A stretch of DNA of 5,714 nucleotides from assembly GCA_017646185.1 (NCBI GenBank), contig JAGCNA010000312.1:1-5714 (forward strand). Reading direction: 5' to 3'. Below are positions 1-5,714 of this stretch, in pieces. A program made the translations under genes and the position numbers. Position 1 is the first letter of the stretch. Every line of letters begins with the position of its first letter. The notes beneath the pieces are model-generated. The model ran no database searches and was not told the DNA's origin. It saw nothing but the letters and a program-made list of their open reading frames with translations. The DNA is from Clostridia bacterium (GTDB lineage Bacteria > Bacillota > Clostridia > Oscillospirales > CAG-382).

Positions 1-1
1 T

Positions 2-1000
2 GCAACAAACCTGCGGGTATATCCGGGGTTTATAGATGCCCACAGCCATTTGGGTATTGCGGAAGAAAAAAGCACCGCTTTAAACGATGAAAGCAACGAG
101 GGCACTACCCCCGTTACCCCGTGGATACGGGGAATTGACGGAATAAACCCTATGGATAGCGCGTTTCACAATGCGTTGGCGGTGGGTATTACGGGAGTGC
201 TGGCAGGTCCCGGAAGCGCAAACCCCGTGGGAGGTCAGTTTGGGTTTATTAAAACTTCGGGCAGATGTATTGACGAAATGATAGTTCTGTTCCCTGCCGC
301 CATAAAGGTGGCACTGGGAGAGAACCCCATGAACAACTACGGCTCCAACGGAAACACCCCCTCCACCCGAATGGGAACTTCCGCGGTAATACGGGAAGAA
401 CTTTTTAACGCAAAAAAATATTTGGAAGGTAACGGCGAAAAAGATTTCAGATACGAATGCTACCGTCCTCTTTTTGAGGGAGAGATTCCTCTTAAAGCCC
501 ACGTTCACCGTGCAGACGATATACTGACAATAATCCGTATAGCAAAGGAATTCGGGCTTTCCGTAACATTGGACCACTGTACCGAAGGGCATCTTGTGGC
601 AAAAGAGATAGCCGCTTCCGGATTTCCCGCTATAGTGGGTCCCTCTCTCGCTTCCAGAAACAAAAAAGAGGTAAGCCAGTTGGATTTTAAGACTTCGGGA
701 GTTTTGCGCAAGCAGGGCGTTACCGTGGCGATAACCACAGACCACCCTGTATCCCGTATACAATATCTTCCCCTCTGCGCCGCATTGGCGGCAAAGGAAG
801 GGTTAAGCGAAGACGATGCTTTGCGGGCAATAACCATTGATGCCGCCAAGATATGCCGTGTTGACCACCGCCTGGGCAGTATAAAAACCGGCAAGGACGG
901 CGACTTGGTGATATATGACGGAAACCCCTTTGATGTTTTTTCAAGAGTGCGTTATACAATAATAAACGGAAAAATAGTTTGGCCTGCGGCAAATAACTGA
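2..1000 (+). CDS. Metal-dependent amidohydrolase, imidazolonepropionase-like (5' partial)
   Basis: This is the C-terminal 332 residues of an amidohydrolase-superfamily enzyme (TIM-barrel metal hydrolase, COG1228-like). The frame is open to the left edge, and the residues before the first in-frame TTG at 50 already hold the metal-binding PGFIDAHSHLG motif, so the true start lies upstream and TTG 50 is an internal Leu codon. Counting from base 2, likely metal ligands are H14 and H16 of HxH, H167/H169 (KAHVHR), H192 and H197 (LDHCTEGH), and D247 (TTDHP). The end has the typical composite-domain closing strands (GSIKTGKDGDLVIYDGNPF, then INGKIVW). Known relatives hydrolyse C-N bonds in cyclic amides or peptide-like compounds and are usually cytoplasmic. 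The substrate cannot be read from the sequence; a histidine-degradation role is not supported, because no hut genes are seen here. Roughly 50-60 residues are probably missing. The gene ends just before a hairpin terminator. Confidence 0.9.
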   Translation, partial: ATNLRVYPGFIDAHSHLGIAEEKSTALNDESNEGTTPVTPWIRGIDGINPMDSAFHNALAVGITGVLAGPGSANPVGGQFGFIKTSGRCIDEMIVLFPAAIKVALGENPMNNYGSNGNTPSTRMGTSAVIREELFNAKKYLEGNGEKDFRYECYRPLFEGEIPLKAHVHRADDILTIIRIAKEFGLSVTLDHCTEGHLVAKEIAASGFPAIVGPSLASRNKKEVSQLDFKTSGVLRKQGVTVAITTDHPVSRIQYLPLCAALAAKEGLSEDDALRAITIDAAKICRVDHRLGSIKTGKDGDLVIYDGNPFDVFSRVRYTIINGKIVWPAANN

Positions 1001-1040
1001 AAAACATCAAGACGGCGGTTGTTTGACCGCCGTCTTAATG
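1000..1040. terminator. Bidirectional intrinsic terminator between convergent genes
   Basis: A perfect 11-bp inverted repeat (AAGACGGCGGT at 1009-1019 and ACCGCCGTCTT at 1026-1036) encloses a 6-nt loop. Read on the minus strand the stem is followed closely by a T5 run (complement of A1000-1004), a good terminator for the small minus-strand ORF. Read on the plus strand the tail is only moderately T-rich, so it should end the amidohydrolase transcript less sharply. Confidence 0.85.
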
Positions 1041-1047
1041 TATTTGA

Positions 1048-1134
1048 TTATGAACCGTACTTATTTATTACAAATTCAGCGGAAGTATTGCTTTGGCTGT
1101 TCTGCGCATTTGCGTTAGTCTGATTCTTGTCCAT
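1048..1134 (-). CDS. Candidate small Asn/Gln/Ser-rich protein, 28 aa
   Basis: This short open frame is not recognised as a known family. It starts MDKNQTNANAQNSQS and ends AEFVINKYGS. About half of the residues are Asn, Gln, Ser or Thr; there is no Cys, no membrane segment and no signal peptide, so it should be a soluble, probably unstructured peptide. Support comes from context. A GGGGG Shine-Dalgarno-like run lies 6 nt before the ATG, a candidate promoter (TTTACC, 17 nt, TATATA) lies just upstream, and the stop is followed 11 nt later by a perfect hairpin with a T-run in the right orientation. It is transcribed divergently from the zinc-ribbon membrane protein and convergently with the amidohydrolase. 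The composition loosely recalls small acid-soluble spore proteins of the gamma type, but no diagnostic repeat is present, so this is only a suggestion. The alternative is a chance ORF in an intergenic region. Confidence 0.5.
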   Translation of the reverse strand: MDKNQTNANAQNSQSNTSAEFVINKYGS

Positions 1135-1140
1135 TCATTT

Positions 1141-1145
1141 CCCCC
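1141..1145 (-). promoter_or_regulatory. Shine-Dalgarno-like site for the 28-aa ORF
   Basis: On the minus strand GGGGG followed by AA lies 6 nt before the ATG at 1134-1132. It can pair with the anti-Shine-Dalgarno only with a G-U pair, so it is imperfect. It favours this ATG over the ATG at 1138-1136 in another frame, which gives only seven codons. Confidence 0.45.
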
Positions 1146-1161
1146 AAAAAACAGTTTTACG

Positions 1162-1190
1162 TATATAGTTTTTTCCGTTAAGAAGGTAAA
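1162..1190 (-). promoter_or_regulatory. Candidate sigma-A promoter for the 28-aa ORF
   Basis: On the minus strand TTTACC (1190-1185) and TATATA (1167-1162) are separated by exactly 17 nt; each box matches the consensus at 4 of 6 positions. Transcription would start near 1155, leaving a leader of about 20 nt that contains the GGGGG site. A 7-bp inverted repeat, AAAAAAC (1146-1152) with GTTTTTT (1168-1174), brackets the downstream edge of the -10 box. It could be an operator or simply A/T-rich chance. Confidence 0.4.
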
Positions 1191-1203
1191 TATACAAAAA
1201 AAG

Positions 1204-1232
1204 TTGACACAAAGTAGCAATTATGTTATAGT
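1204..1232 (+). promoter_or_regulatory. Strong sigma-A promoter for the zinc-ribbon membrane protein
   Basis: A perfect -35 box TTGACA (1204-1209), a 17-nt spacer and a -10 box TATAGT (1227-1232, 5 of 6) are seen. The -10 box also carries an extended TG motif at 1224-1225. The start should fall near 1239, giving a leader of about 25 nt. This is one of the best sigma-A matches in the window and suggests efficient transcription unless repressed. No clear operator is visible apart from the short palindrome TATTAATA at 1232-1239, which touches the -10 box. Confidence 0.85.
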
Positions 1233-1264
1233 ATTAATATGAACAGAAGCAAAGGAGTATAATT

Positions 1265-1801
1265 ATGATTTGCGACAGATGTAACAACTATGTTTTCGAT
1301 GATGCCGAAGTATGTCCTATTTGCGGAAACATAATAGAAATAAAAAAATCCCGTCGGATTCTCATTGCCCCTTATATTATGACAGCCGCAGACCTGTTGG
1401 TTATAATAATGAGTTTTATAAACGCAATCTTTCTTATACTTTCGGTGCATTATGCAACGGATCTTGATACAAGCACCGGTTTCACGCTCCCGTTGTATCT
1501 TTTTATTCCTTTTATGCCAACGATTGACTTAATATACGGACTGACACTTATCCCCATCCCTTTGCTTTCCATCCTCGGAAAATACGAAATGCGACACGTA
1601 AAAGAATCCGGGCTTACCAAGATGACGATCGCTCATTGCGCATTATTTGTCTGGTCGGTAACTTACCCCGTGCTTTGTTTTATTATAACGGGTACAGTTT
1701 CCCCTATTTGGATCTTTACTATATGTCAGATTGCCGTTTACTCTCTGCTTTCTGCGGCTACGCTTATATATTTGTGGAGCTCCAGACATATTATTTTTTA
1801 A
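1265..1801 (+). CDS. Zinc-ribbon membrane protein of unknown function, 178 aa
   Basis: The protein begins with a compact zinc ribbon, with Cys at residues 3, 6, 17 and 20 (two CxxC knuckles, the second CPICG), followed by a basic stretch KKSRR at 27-31. The rest is hydrophobic, with about four membrane segments at roughly 36-62, 75-104, 119-141 and 147-171. The basic stretch before the first segment suggests the ribbon faces the cytoplasm. This architecture is common in Firmicutes as poorly characterised 'zinc ribbon domain-containing protein' entries; no family with a known activity is recognised, and no catalytic motif is seen. The start ATG has AAGGAG (1252-1257) at 7 nt spacing, directly behind a consensus promoter. 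The gene is monocistronic: a strong terminator follows 23 nt after the stop. Its base composition looks more AT-rich than that of the flanking enzyme genes, which fits either a membrane protein or an acquired gene. Confidence 0.85.
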   Translation: MICDRCNNYVFDDAEVCPICGNIIEIKKSRRILIAPYIMTAADLLVIIMSFINAIFLILSVHYATDLDTSTGFTLPLYLFIPFMPTIDLIYGLTLIPIPLLSILGKYEMRHVKESGLTKMTIAHCALFVWSVTYPVLCFIITGTVSPIWIFTICQIAVYSLLSAATLIYLWSSRHIIF

Positions 1802-1820
1802 ATTTCAAAAACGTTAAAAC

Positions 1821-1860
1821 AAAACTGCCGATATTTCGTTCGAAGTATCGGCAGTTTTTT
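1821..1860. terminator. Bidirectional intrinsic terminator
   Basis: A stem of 13 pairs (CTGCCGATATTTC at 1825-1837 with GAAGTATCGGCAG at 1842-1854, one T-G wobble) has a GTTC loop. It is followed by T6 at 1855-1860 and preceded by AAAA at 1821-1824, so it works in both directions. It sits between the convergent ends of the zinc-ribbon gene (stop at 1801) and the beta-galactosidase gene (stop codon at 1865-1863), only 2 nt from the latter, and should terminate both. Confidence 0.93.
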
Positions 1861-1862
1861 AA

Positions 1863-4811
1863 TTACAGTTTATTTATTGCAAATTCAAGGGTAAGGGGTT
1901 TATCCGAAGGGATAAGATATTCGGAGTGAACGGGAGCGCCCCAGGAATCGTCGCCTCCCACGCCCATCTGCTTTGCGGCGATACGCACCCAAGTGTATGC
2001 GGGAACGGGAAGTTCGTGAAGGTGAAGCGCATGCTCCAGTTCATATGCACTGTAAGGAAGCACGCTGGTTTCAAAAGGAATATCGGTTTTGCTGAATGAC
2101 AGTCCCTTGCCTTTTCCGTTATGCACCTTAAGATACCTTACCCCCGTGCGATTTCCGCATTCCTGAGGGTTAAGATAGCCCGAAAGGTTTTCCGCCGCAG
2201 TGCTGTTGAACACGCCCAGACGGGCGCCGCACAAACGGTCGGAATAATTTTCATCCGGTCCCAAGCCGTAATAGGTGAAATTGCCGTACTCCTTCTTAAG
2301 CCGCATATCCAAAGCAAACACGGGAAGGGTGGGCATATTTTCCGCACCCGGATATTCCGCACGCACTCCCAAGCTTCCGTCAAAATATGCGGTATATATA
2401 ACCTTATATTCAAAATAAGGAGTTGCAAACACAAAGGTGAATTTGTAACACTCCTCTCCCTCTTCTACTGTGAACTTTGCGGGAAGATGGGAAGCATAAC
2501 GGCTGCAAAGATTCCACACAGCGCTCTTAACGGGGGTGGATGCACCGTTATCGTTATCCGTAGGGGCACGCCAAAAGCTCACTTTGGGTGCGCGGACTAT
2601 ATATTCTACGCCATCGTACACGAGAGAAACCAGTCCGCCTTCACGTTTATCGAACAGCATGGAAAATCCTTTTCCGTGAACGCCGAGGCAGGAATTATCC
2701 TTTACCAATACCGGCTTTTCAAAAGCGGAACGGCACTTTTCACCGGATACGGTAATTATCTCCTGCGCAAAGGCGATCTCGTGTCCTTTTTCCGCCCACA
2801 AGCAATCATCTTTAAGCAGAGCGGAAAGGGTGTATACGTATTCGCCGGATTCCGCAGGAACGGAAAGTTCCGCAGGACAGCTCAAAGTTTCGCCGGCAGG
2901 GACAGAAAGAGGAAAACGCCTTGATGCGATGATTTTTTCTTCCTTTGCCAGAGTGAGCGCAAATTCAAGATAATCCGTATTTGCAAACAGATTTTGGTTT
3001 TTAACGGTAACAACGCCGTTTTGAATGTTTAATTTGATATTGGAATACAAAGCCTTTGCTTCCTGCGCCTTGGGAGAAGGCTTGCGGGAAGCATAAACTA
3101 TGCCGTTGGTGCAAAAGCCGTAATCGGTGGCACGGTCGCCGAAATCTCCGCCGTACGCCAGAAACCCGTCAAGATACAACGCCTGATCTATGTAATCCCA
3201 TATAAATCCGCCCTGATACGCAGGGTATCTCTCTTCAAGATCTGTATAATGCTTCATTCCGCCCAAGGAATTTCCCATGGCGTGCATATATTCACAGCTT
3301 ATATAAGGCTTGCCCGTATTCTTTTTAAGATATTCCTCTATCTCGTAAGGCTTTGCGTACATACGGCTTTCCATATCTGTGATATGATCGTATTTACGGT
3401 TTACGAACACACCCTCGTAATGCACCAAGCGTGTGGGATCAACTTCATGGAAAAATTCCGACATTGCCTCAATATTATCTCCGCAATGGGATTCGTTGCC
3501 GCAGGACCAGATAAGCACGGAGGGGTGGTTTTTATCCCTCTCGTACATAGAACACGCTCTGTCCAGAACCGCAGTTTTCCAATAGGGCTGTGAACCGGGA
3601 ACCGCGTATTTTGAACCGTCCATATTCGCCCACGTTCCGTGGGTTTCCAGATTTGCTTCGTCGATAAGATAAATTCCGTATTCATCGCAAAGCTCGTACC
3701 AATAGCTGTTGTTGGGATAATGGCTGGTGCGGACAGCGTTTATATTGTTTTGCTTTAAAAAGCGTATGTCCCAAAGCATATCATCTTTGGTTACGGTTCT
3801 TCCCGTATGGGGGTTGAATTCGTGACGGTCAACGCCCTTGAATACAATGCGCTTTCCGTTTATGCACATAAGCCCGTCTTTTAATTCAAAGGTGCGGAAG
3901 CCTACCTTAACAAAGGAGGTTTCGGTAACCTGTCCATCCTTTGCCAGAATGCTTACCGTAAGGGTATAAAGGTTTGGTTCTTCTGCGCTCCAAGGCAAAA
4001 CGGAATCCAGAATTACGTTTTGCGGAGCAGTATGGCTTGCGTACACCTGGTTTGAAGCAGAGTCTGTAAGGGTATACAAAACGCTGTATTCCCCATCCGA
4101 AACCATATCTGAAAAAGCAGAAAGAACACCTTTTTTGTTTTCGTAATCGTAATCCGCCAAAACCTTGATATCTCTTAAATGCGTATCGGAAACGGAATAG
4201 AGATATACATCGCGGAATATGCCCGAAAACCGCCAGAAGTCCTGATCCTCCAGCCAGCTTGCGGTGCTGAAACGGTATACCTCCACGGCAAGACGGTTGT
4301 TTTTCTCTCTTATATAGGGAGTGATATCAAATTCGGAAGGAGTAAAGCTATCCTCGCTGTAGCCCACAAAATATCCGTTAAGCCAAACGTAAAAGGCGGT
4401 TTCCACCCCTTGAAAGGATATGTAGGTTCGTTTGAAGAAGGGATCGCCTTCAAAATCAAAATACTTAACGTATGACCCTACGGGATTAAACTCTTTCGGT
4501 ATCTGCGGAGGAACAAGGGATTCCCTTCCCTCCCACGGATATGCAATGTTTGTATACTGAGGCTTTCCGTAGCCCTGAAGCTGAATATGCCCCGGCACGG
4601 TGACGGATGCCCAGGTATCCACGCAGAAATCCTCTTTATAAAAGTCTTCGGGGCGGTTTTCCGGTTTTTCCGTATACGCAAACTTCCAGTCCCCGTTAAG
4701 GTACTGACAGGAAGACACGCCGTTTATTGTAAATGCATGGTCGGAATGGGCTTTTTCTCTGTTAACTTCAACTGTTTCCGGATCTTCAAGCCAAAAAATC
4801 TGAGGCTTCAT
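1863..4811 (-). CDS. lacZ: Beta-galactosidase, GH2 family, LacZ type (982 aa)
   Basis: This enzyme hydrolyses terminal beta-D-galactosides such as lactose; the complete five-domain LacZ layout is present. Approximate domains are the sugar-binding jelly roll 30-205 (LEDQDFWRFSGIFRDV at 187-202), an Ig-like domain 210-306, the TIM barrel 308-590, a second Ig-like domain 600-690 and the C-terminal beta-sandwich 705-980. The acid/base is E440 (WSCGNES) and the nucleophile E507 (ISCEYMHAMGNS). Probable Mg ligands E389 and H391 (NLETHG) join E440. Further LacZ signatures are DRHEFNPHTGR, RTSHYPN, YGGDFGDRATDYGFCTNG, FWRAPTDNDNG and GGDDSW, where W957 corresponds to the substrate-stacking Trp of E. 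coli LacZ. The length is close to the 1024 residues of E. coli LacZ. No signal peptide is seen, so it is cytoplasmic. The ATG at 4811 is chosen because AGGAG lies 6 nt upstream; an in-frame extension to 4907 would overlap the upstream gene and add unconserved residues. It is second in an operon. The symbol reflects the family, not proven lactose use. Confidence 0.96.
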   Translation of the reverse strand: MKPQIFWLEDPETVEVNREKAHSDHAFTINGVSSCQYLNGDWKFAYTEKPENRPEDFYKEDFCVDTWASVTVPGHIQLQGYGKPQYTNIAYPWEGRESLVPPQIPKEFNPVGSYVKYFDFEGDPFFKRTYISFQGVETAFYVWLNGYFVGYSEDSFTPSEFDITPYIREKNNRLAVEVYRFSTASWLEDQDFWRFSGIFRDVYLYSVSDTHLRDIKVLADYDYENKKGVLSAFSDMVSDGEYSVLYTLTDSASNQVYASHTAPQNVILDSVLPWSAEEPNLYTLTVSILAKDGQVTETSFVKVGFRTFELKDGLMCINGKRIVFKGVDRHEFNPHTGRTVTKDDMLWDIRFLKQNNINAVRTSHYPNNSYWYELCDEYGIYLIDEANLETHGTWANMDGSKYAVPGSQPYWKTAVLDRACSMYERDKNHPSVLIWSCGNESHCGDNIEAMSEFFHEVDPTRLVHYEGVFVNRKYDHITDMESRMYAKPYEIEEYLKKNTGKPYISCEYMHAMGNSLGGMKHYTDLEERYPAYQGGFIWDYIDQALYLDGFLAYGGDFGDRATDYGFCTNGIVYASRKPSPKAQEAKALYSNIKLNIQNGVVTVKNQNLFANTDYLEFALTLAKEEKIIASRRFPLSVPAGETLSCPAELSVPAESGEYVYTLSALLKDDCLWAEKGHEIAFAQEIITVSGEKCRSAFEKPVLVKDNSCLGVHGKGFSMLFDKREGGLVSLVYDGVEYIVRAPKVSFWRAPTDNDNGASTPVKSAVWNLCSRYASHLPAKFTVEEGEECYKFTFVFATPYFEYKVIYTAYFDGSLGVRAEYPGAENMPTLPVFALDMRLKKEYGNFTYYGLGPDENYSDRLCGARLGVFNSTAAENLSGYLNPQECGNRTGVRYLKVHNGKGKGLSFSKTDIPFETSVLPYSAYELEHALHLHELPVPAYTWVRIAAKQMGVGGDDSWGAPVHSEYLIPSDKPLTLEFAINKL

Positions 4812-4817
4812 ATATAT

Positions 4818-4822
4818 CTCCT
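4818..4822 (-). promoter_or_regulatory. Ribosome binding site that sets the beta-galactosidase start
   Basis: On the minus strand AGGAG is followed by a 6-nt spacer (4817-4812, alternating A and T) and ATG at 4811-4809. It lies inside the 19-nt gap after the upstream gene's TAA at 4833-4831. There is no room for a separate promoter, so translation is independent but transcription is shared. Confidence 0.88.
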
Positions 4823-4830
4823 GAATTTGG

Positions 4831-5714
4831 TTATTTACGGTAAACACCGATTTTGAGGGTTTCCAATTCTTCGTCTCTGCAGTTGCCTGCGGCAAAGAAC
4901 GCCACACCCTTTGCCCCTGCTCTGCGGCAAGCCTCTACCTGCTTAGTGGTTTCTATAACGGGGAGCTTGGTATACATAGGTGCGATACCCGAAATGTTGG
5001 GAACGCTTGCGTATTTTTGCACCATTGCGGCAACTTCCTTTTCAACCTCGCAGGCATCGCTGTAATACGCCATAGGATAGATCGCATCCAGCCAGCCCTG
5101 CTCGATCCAGTATTGCCAATCCTGACATTTGCTGTAAAGCGCCGCCTTGGGATCGCCGAAAACGGCGGTGGAAAGGCATACCTCTCTGCCTGCTTTTTTA
5201 TATTCATCCACAAGAGTGCGGACAGACTGCACGTATTCGGTTACGTGACCCGCACACCAACGCACAAAGGTCTTCCAGTCCTCTTCGTCTGTGGATTCTA
5301 TGTTTCTTATATCTATTCCCGTTTCACCAAAGAAAGCGTTTACGGTGTATTCGTCAAATCCTGCGGCACGGTCTATACCGTGAATAAGAGGATAACGGAT
5401 ATAATCCAGCTGCAGTCCGTCGAAATCGTATTTATCCAGTATATCCTTACAGCAAGAAAGCAAAAATTCCTTTACCTCGCTCAAAACGGGATTGAGGAAA
5501 TAAAAGATATCGTAAGCATCGTGGAACAAACCGCCGTCCTTACGCTTTGCCATCCATTCGGGATGAGCGTTTGCAACAGCGCAGGGCGAGCCCTTTGAAC
5601 CGAAGAAATAATCCTCGAACCAAGCGTGAACCTGCATTCCGTACTTTTTACCGTTGCGGATATAGGATTCGATAACGTCAAAACCGTTTTCGTATTCCTT
5701 TTGGGGAGGAAGCA
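4831..5714 (-). CDS. GHL10-family (DUF187, YngK-like) glycoside hydrolase, 5' partial
   Basis: The visible 293 residues are the C-terminal part of a (beta/alpha)8 glycoside-hydrolase-like protein of the GHL10 group (PF02638, formerly DUF187; relatives include B. subtilis YngK and E. coli YddW). Family marks are VHAWFEDYFF (visible residues 28-37), the core DGLQLDYIRYP (98-108, bases 5421-5389) whose acidic residues are the likely active-site candidates, WLDAIYPMAYY near 207-217, and the final barrel strand GAKGVAFFAAGN. The ATG at 5637 lies inside the domain: the frame stays open to the right edge and reads YIRNGKKYG just before it, a typical helix preceding the barrel strand, so the real start is outside the window. 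Substrates of the group are poorly defined; glycan or peptidoglycan-related cleavage has been proposed. Whether it is exported cannot be judged without the N-terminus. It ends 19 nt before the beta-galactosidase, implying one transcript. Confidence 0.88.
   Translation of the reverse strand, partial: LPPQKEYENGFDVIESYIRNGKKYGMQVHAWFEDYFFGSKGSPCAVANAHPEWMAKRKDGGLFHDAYDIFYFLNPVLSEVKEFLLSCCKDILDKYDFDGLQLDYIRYPLIHGIDRAAGFDEYTVNAFFGETGIDIRNIESTDEEDWKTFVRWCAGHVTEYVQSVRTLVDEYKKAGREVCLSTAVFGDPKAALYSKCQDWQYWIEQGWLDAIYPMAYYSDACEVEKEVAAMVQKYASVPNISGIAPMYTKLPVIETTKQVEACRRAGAKGVAFFAAGNCRDEELETLKIGVYRK

Noticed and set aside
80..763. Open frame of 227 codons on the minus strand within the amidohydrolase gene
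   Set aside because: It lies opposite a strongly conserved enzyme and its translation is Cys/Tyr/Gly-rich with no domain, so it is a shadow of the coding strand.
1146..1174. Inverted repeat AAAAAAC/GTTTTTT as a possible terminator or riboswitch stem
   Set aside because: The arms are only 7 bp, almost all A-T, with a 15-nt loop, and there is no downstream gene for a plus-strand terminator; a weak operator is possible but it is not a structured RNA.
1636..1929. Open frame on the plus strand overlapping the end of the zinc-ribbon gene
   Set aside because: It is out of frame with a well-supported gene, runs through the strong terminator and into the convergent beta-galactosidase gene, and lacks a ribosome binding site.
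2121..2924. Long open frame (267 codons) on the plus strand inside the beta-galactosidase gene
   Set aside because: It is antisense to conserved GH2 coding sequence, has no ribosome binding site or recognisable motif, and its translation is a basic, low-quality mix typical of a shadow frame.
5017..5598. Open frame of 193 codons on the plus strand opposite the GHL10 gene
   Set aside because: The minus strand carries recognisable GHL10 motifs throughout; the plus-strand frame has no start signals and no family resemblance.
1..5714. CRISPR array, tRNA, rRNA, insertion sequence, retron-like or toxin-antitoxin signatures
   Set aside because: No spaced direct repeats, no tRNA T-loop or anticodon pattern, no transposase or reverse-transcriptase motifs and no terminal inverted repeats were found on reading both strands.

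Overview
The window looks like part of a chromosome from a strictly fermentative, probably gut-dwelling Firmicute of the Clostridia type. This is inferred from the gene families (a GHL10/DUF187 glycoside hydrolase next to a LacZ-type GH2 enzyme, and a clostridial-style amidohydrolase), the strong AGGAG-type ribosome binding sites, the consensus sigma-A promoter and the moderate GC. Nothing seen identifies a species.

Layout, left to right. (1) At 2-1000 on the plus strand lies the 3' part of a metal-dependent amidohydrolase related to imidazolonepropionase; its start is outside the window. (2) A perfect 11-bp hairpin (1009-1036) acts as a shared, bidirectional terminator. (3) A probable 28-residue Asn/Gln/Ser-rich protein is encoded on the minus strand at 1048-1134, with its own candidate promoter and Shine-Dalgarno-like site. 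(4) Two back-to-back promoters occupy about 1162-1232. (5) A 178-residue zinc-ribbon membrane protein is encoded on the plus strand at 1265-1801, behind a near-perfect sigma-A promoter. (6) A strong bidirectional terminator sits at 1821-1860. (7) A two-gene minus-strand operon fills the rest: a GHL10-family glycoside hydrolase (4831 to beyond the right edge) followed after 19 nt by a complete 982-residue LacZ-type beta-galactosidase (1863-4811).

How they fit together. The GHL10 enzyme and the beta-galactosidase are almost certainly co-transcribed and point to use of a galactose-containing glycan. The beta-galactosidase lacks a signal peptide, so it should act on imported oligosaccharides in the cytoplasm. 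The amidohydrolase belongs to a separate plus-strand unit. The two short genes between the terminators form a small, transcriptionally insulated block of unknown function. It is the least understood part of the window and the best place to look for something new.
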